Part shown: positions 20,771 through 23,678 of the stretch, one piece after another
Layout: each line of letters starts with the position of its first letter
Numbering within the stretch: the first letter of the stretch is position 1
Origin: Bacillota bacterium
GTDB taxonomy: Bacteria; Bacillota; Clostridia; Christensenellales; Aristaeellaceae
Length of the DNA stretch: 23,678 nt
Direction: 5' to 3'
Assembly (NCBI GenBank): GCA_023409955.1
Contig: JAEYQQ010000005.1
Coordinates: 1 to 23,678 of the forward strand
Notes under the pieces: generated by a model
The model's input: the letters and a program-made list of their open reading frames with translations, nothing else
What the model was told of the DNA's origin: nothing
Databases searched by the model: none
Translations under genes and position numbers: made by a program

Positions 20771-22231
20771 TTACGTATCCATCTTGGAATAGTTCGGCGC
20801 TTCTTTGGTGATGGAAATATCATGCGGATGGCTTTCCTTAAGGCCAGCACCGGTGATGCGGATGAATTCACCGTCCCTGCGCAGCTCTTCAATGGTGGCT
20901 GTGCCGCAATAACCCATACCAGAGCGCAGACCACCCATTAACTGATACACGGTATCCGACAGAGGCCCTTTATAAGGCACACGGCCTTCCACACCTTCTG
21001 GCACCAGCTTCTTAGCATCATCTTGGAAATAACGGTCTTTGCTTCCTTCCGCCATAGCTCCCAGCGAACCCATGCCGCGGTACACCTTAAAGGAGCGGCC
21101 CTGATAAATCTCCATGGCGCCCGGGCTTTCCTCCACGCCAGCCAGCAAGCTGCCCAGCATAACGGCAGAAGCACCGGCGGCAATGGCCTTGGGAATATCA
21201 CCAGAATACTTGATGCCGCCGTCAGCAATGACAGTGACGCCATGCTTGTCGGCTTCTTCAGCACAATCGCTGACTGCGGTGATCTGAGGCACACCGATAC
21301 CTGCCACCACACGGGTGGTGCAGATGGAGCCAGGGCCGATACCCACCTTCACACAATCCGCTCCGGCCATAATCAGGTCCCGGGTTGCAGCAGCAGTAGC
21401 TACATTTCCCGCAAACAGCTGAATATTGGGATAGTGCTTTCGGATTTCTTCCACCGCATGCAGTACGCCAACGCTGTGGCCGTGTGCGGTATCAATGGAG
21501 ATCACGTCTACCTTGGCATTCACCAACGCTTCCACCCGGCTTAAAACATCCTTGGTGACACCCACCGCTGCACCGCACAAAAGACGGCCATTGGCATCCT
21601 TGGCGCTGTGCGGGTACTTGGTGCTCTTTTCGATATCCTTGATGGTAATAAGTCCCCGCAAATTAAAGTCTGCATCCACAATGGGGAGCTTTTCAATACG
21701 GTGAGCCGCAAGAATCTTCTTTGCTTCCTCAAGGGTCGTTCCCACCGGCGCCGTTACCAGGTTTTTGCTGGTCATCACATCGCCGATCGGCCTGTCCATG
21801 TCTGTCTCAAAGCGAAGGTCGCGGTTGGTCAATATGCCCACCAGCTTGCCGTCTCTGGTAATTGGCACGCCGCTGATACGGTAGCGAGCCATCAAGGCAT
21901 CCGCATCCCGGATATAGTGCTCCGGAGAAAGAAAAAATGGATCGGTAATGACGCCGTGTTCGCTGCGCTTTACCTTATCCACCTGTGCTGCCTGTTCCTC
22001 AATTGACATATTTTTGTGAATAATTCCCAGTCCGCCCTCCCTGGCGATAGCGATAGCAAGACGCGCATCCGTCACCGTATCCATGGCGGCAGAAAGCAGC
22101 GGAATATTCAGCTTGATCACCCTGGTCAGTTGCGTTGAAAGGTCCACATCCTTGGGGAGAACCTCACTGCGACGGGGCACAAGCAATACATCGTCAAAGG
22201 TAAAGCCTTCACGAACCTGTTTGCCCAGCAT
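20771..22231 (-). CDS. guaB: IMP dehydrogenase
   Basis: The 486-residue enzyme oxidises IMP to XMP with NAD, the committed step of guanine nucleotide synthesis. The N-terminus is REGFTFDDVLLVPRRSEVLP. Two CBS domains occupy about residues 90-202 (HGVITDPFFLSPEHYIRDAD, VMTSKNLVTAPVGTTLEEAK). The catalytic loop is GIGPGSICTTR with Cys304, and GGIKYSGDIPKAIAAGASAVMLGSLLAG and YRGMGSLGAM are also present. All key residues are intact. The ATG at 22231 is preferred over the one at 22240, which directly abuts AAAGG. Next to it on the same strand is the divergent GuaA-like gene, separated by 275 bp and a hairpin. It is divergent from htpG. Confidence 0.96.
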   Translation of the reverse strand: MLGKQVREGFTFDDVLLVPRRSEVLPKDVDLSTQLTRVIKLNIPLLSAAMDTVTDARLAIAIAREGGLGIIHKNMSIEEQAAQVDKVKRSEHGVITDPFFLSPEHYIRDADALMARYRISGVPITRDGKLVGILTNRDLRFETDMDRPIGDVMTSKNLVTAPVGTTLEEAKKILAAHRIEKLPIVDADFNLRGLITIKDIEKSTKYPHSAKDANGRLLCGAAVGVTKDVLSRVEALVNAKVDVISIDTAHGHSVGVLHAVEEIRKHYPNIQLFAGNVATAAATRDLIMAGADCVKVGIGPGSICTTRVVAGIGVPQITAVSDCAEEADKHGVTVIADGGIKYSGDIPKAIAAGASAVMLGSLLAGVEESPGAMEIYQGRSFKVYRGMGSLGAMAEGSKDRYFQDDAKKLVPEGVEGRVPYKGPLSDTVYQLMGGLRSGMGYCGTATIEELRRDGEFIRITGAGLKESHPHDISITKEAPNYSKMDT

Positions 22232-22404
22232 ACATTTCATCCTTTCATATGTCCTATATAAGAGGAAAGCACCAACGCTGATAAAAACAACTTTGGTACA
22301 AGGGATTATTAGGAGTTATTCTATCAGCATGTATAACCGCTGTCAAAGGGTTTCTGCATTTTTTCATTCATTTTTTCGACAAAATTGGTGTCCTCCCCGA
22401 ATTG

Positions 22405-22431
22405 CTAGCACTCTCGTTTGTTGAGTGCTAA
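22405..22431 (+). promoter_or_regulatory. CIRCE element (HrcA operator) upstream of htpG
   Basis: CTAGCACTC, nine spacer bases (TCGTTTGTT), then GAGTGCTAA matches the CIRCE consensus TTAGCACTC-N9-GAGTGCTAA with only the first base different. It is the binding site of the heat-shock repressor HrcA. It lies 7 bp before the predicted htpG -35 and about 170 bp ahead of guaB on the other side. The rest of the 313-bp gap (22232-22404) shows no other feature. Confidence 0.93.
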
Positions 22432-22438
22432 TTTGTTC

Positions 22439-22467
22439 TTGCAATCCTGCTTGTCCAATGATAAAAT
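22439..22467 (+). promoter_or_regulatory. Sigma-A promoter for htpG
   Basis: TTGCAA (22439-22444) and TAAAAT (22462-22467) are separated by exactly 17 nt. The start near 22474 gives a leader of about 70 nt before the ATG. The CIRCE element sits directly upstream of the -35. Confidence 0.5.
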
Positions 22468-22545
22468 ACCCAAAGACAGGGAATGGATACCTTCAGCAGG
22501 GAGGCCAAGCCCAAATCACCTCAAAGAGCACAGGAGGGAAAGCAA

Positions 22546-23678
22546 ATGACCAGGGAAAATGGCAATATTTCTATCCACGCGCAAAATATTATGCCCATCA
22601 TCAAGCGGTGGCTGTATTCCGATAAGGATATTTTCATCCGCGAACTGGTATCAAACGGCTGTGATGCCATTACCAAATACAAAATGCTCCATCCGGGCAC
22701 GGAGGAGGATTTTAAAGTCATGGTAGAAGTCGATAAGGAAAAGGGCGAGCTTCGCTTTATCGATAACGGCATCGGTATGACAGCCGAGGAGGTACACAAG
22801 TACATCAATCAGGTGGCCTTCTCCAGCGCCGAAGAGTTCCTGAAAAACTATAGCGGCGAGAACACTGAAAAAGGCGGCATCATCGGCCATTTCGGCCTGG
22901 GCTTTTACTCCGCCTTCATGGTGGCCGAAAAAGTAACCATTGATACCCTTTCCTATAAAGAAGGCAGTGAGGCCGTTCGCTGGGAAAGCGCCGATGGTAT
23001 GCAGTTTGAAATGTCCCCTTCCGACCGCGAGGAAAGAGGCACCGTCATCACCCTGCATATTTCAGAAGAAGAAAAAGAGTTTTTAGAAACCTACCGTGTT
23101 CGTGAAGTACTGGATCGCTACTGTGGCTATCTTGCCATTCCAGTTTATCTAAAAGACCTTTCGGCAAAGCCCACCCCATCAGATCAGGCAGAAGGTGAAA
23201 AGGAGGAAGGCGCAGAAGAGGCAGAAGAGGCGCCCAAGATGCCCGAACCTGTACTCGTCAATGAGACACATCCTCTTTGGCTCAAAAACCCGAAGGATTG
23301 TACAGACGACGATTACAAAACCTTCTACCGCAAAATGTTCCATGAATTTGAAGACCCGCTGTTCTGGGTGCACCTGAACGTGGAGTATCCTTTCAATCTA
23401 AAGGGTATTCTTTACTTCCCCAAGCTGAAAAACGACTTTGGTGCCAGGGAGGGCGAAATAAAGCTCTTCAGCGGCCAGGTGTTTGTTGCCAACAACATCA
23501 AGGAAGTCATTCCAGAATTCCTGATGCTTTTAAAGGGCGTTATCGACTGCCCCGATCTGCCGCTGAATGTAAGCCGGTCCTTCCTGCAAAACGATGGCTA
23601 TGTAAAAAAGTTGTCAGCCCATATCACCAAAAAAGTGGGAGACAAGCTTACCGGTATGTTCAATACCCAGCGTGAGAC
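22546..23678 (+). CDS. htpG: Molecular chaperone HtpG (Hsp90 family), 3' end off the window
   Basis: The first 377 codons are present. The N-terminal ATPase domain contains IFIRELVSNGCDA (Glu33, Asn37, Asp40), FIDNGIGMT (from about 72), and GHFGLGFYSAFMVAEKV. An acidic linker (EGEKEEGAEEAEE, about residues 215-228) separates it from the middle domain. The latter has PLFWVHLNVEYPFNLKGILYFPK, LFSGQVFVANNIKEVIPEFL and GVIDCPDLPLNVSRSFLQND with the catalytic-loop Arg. NGCDA instead of the enterobacterial NASDA and the DCPDLPLNVSRSFLQND variant are typical of clostridial homologues I recall. The ATG follows GGAGGGAAAGCAA. The gene is probably HrcA-controlled through the CIRCE element at 22405. Confidence 0.96.
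   Translation, partial: MTRENGNISIHAQNIMPIIKRWLYSDKDIFIRELVSNGCDAITKYKMLHPGTEEDFKVMVEVDKEKGELRFIDNGIGMTAEEVHKYINQVAFSSAEEFLKNYSGENTEKGGIIGHFGLGFYSAFMVAEKVTIDTLSYKEGSEAVRWESADGMQFEMSPSDREERGTVITLHISEEEKEFLETYRVREVLDRYCGYLAIPVYLKDLSAKPTPSDQAEGEKEEGAEEAEEAPKMPEPVLVNETHPLWLKNPKDCTDDDYKTFYRKMFHEFEDPLFWVHLNVEYPFNLKGILYFPKLKNDFGAREGEIKLFSGQVFVANNIKEVIPEFLMLLKGVIDCPDLPLNVSRSFLQNDGYVKKLSAHITKKVGDKLTGMFNTQRE

Noticed and set aside
22232..22404. Possible purine riboswitch or other leader control for guaB
   Set aside because: No purine-aptamer core or long structured leader could be recognised on the minus strand, and the ribosome site is close to the candidate -10-like TATATA.

Overview
The window reads as chromosomal DNA of an endospore-forming member of the Clostridia, with mid-range GC by eye. 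The main evidence is the start of a pro-sigma-K gene at the left edge and a complete eight-gene spoIIIAA-AH operon. RNase J, a YlbF-family protein, MltG, a U32 protein, HemW, IMP dehydrogenase and a CIRCE-preceded htpG fit the same assignment. I cannot name the genus. The palindromic intergenic repeats near the left end resemble those I associate with gut Clostridia, but that is only an impression.

Layout. (1) Positions 1-292, minus strand: 5' part of sigK, then about 570 gene-free bases holding a cluster of decayed palindromic repeats and two diverged direct copies of a ~125-bp unit. (2) 868-5485, minus strand: U32 protein, mltG, a YlbF-family gene and RNase J, the last with a long leader and a branched, terminator-like 3' structure. 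(3) 5906-6304, minus strand: a RseC/MucC-like redox membrane protein. (4) 6823-12180, minus strand: spoIIIAH to spoIIIAA in tightly coupled order, preceded by an L,D-transpeptidase gene with a sigma-E-like promoter. (5) 12353-13501, minus strand: hemW with its own terminator and sigma-A-like promoter. (6) 13632-17351, plus strand: DUF1622 membrane protein, GNAT acetyltransferase, HIT protein, GyrI-like protein, exported N-acetylmuramoyl-L-alanine amidase and a cupin gene broken by one in-frame stop. (7) 17334-22231, minus strand: orphan ABC ATPase, strong hairpin, M19 dipeptidase, a very divergent GuaA-like protein, and guaB. (8) 22405 to the end, plus strand: CIRCE element, promoter and the 5' two-thirds of htpG.

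How the genes fit together. SigK, the SpoIIIA channel and probably the L,D-transpeptidase belong to the mother-cell sporulation programme. RNase J and the YlbF protein are both tied to mRNA decay. MltG, the transpeptidase and the amidase act on peptidoglycan.

The most unusual gene is at 19023-20495. It sits where guaA would be expected next to guaB and keeps the GuaA scaffold and the ATP-pyrophosphatase P-loop. It has lost the glutaminase Cys and His and most of the recognisable XMP-binding motifs. It is either an extremely divergent ammonia-dependent GMP synthase or a GuaA-derived enzyme with a new substrate.
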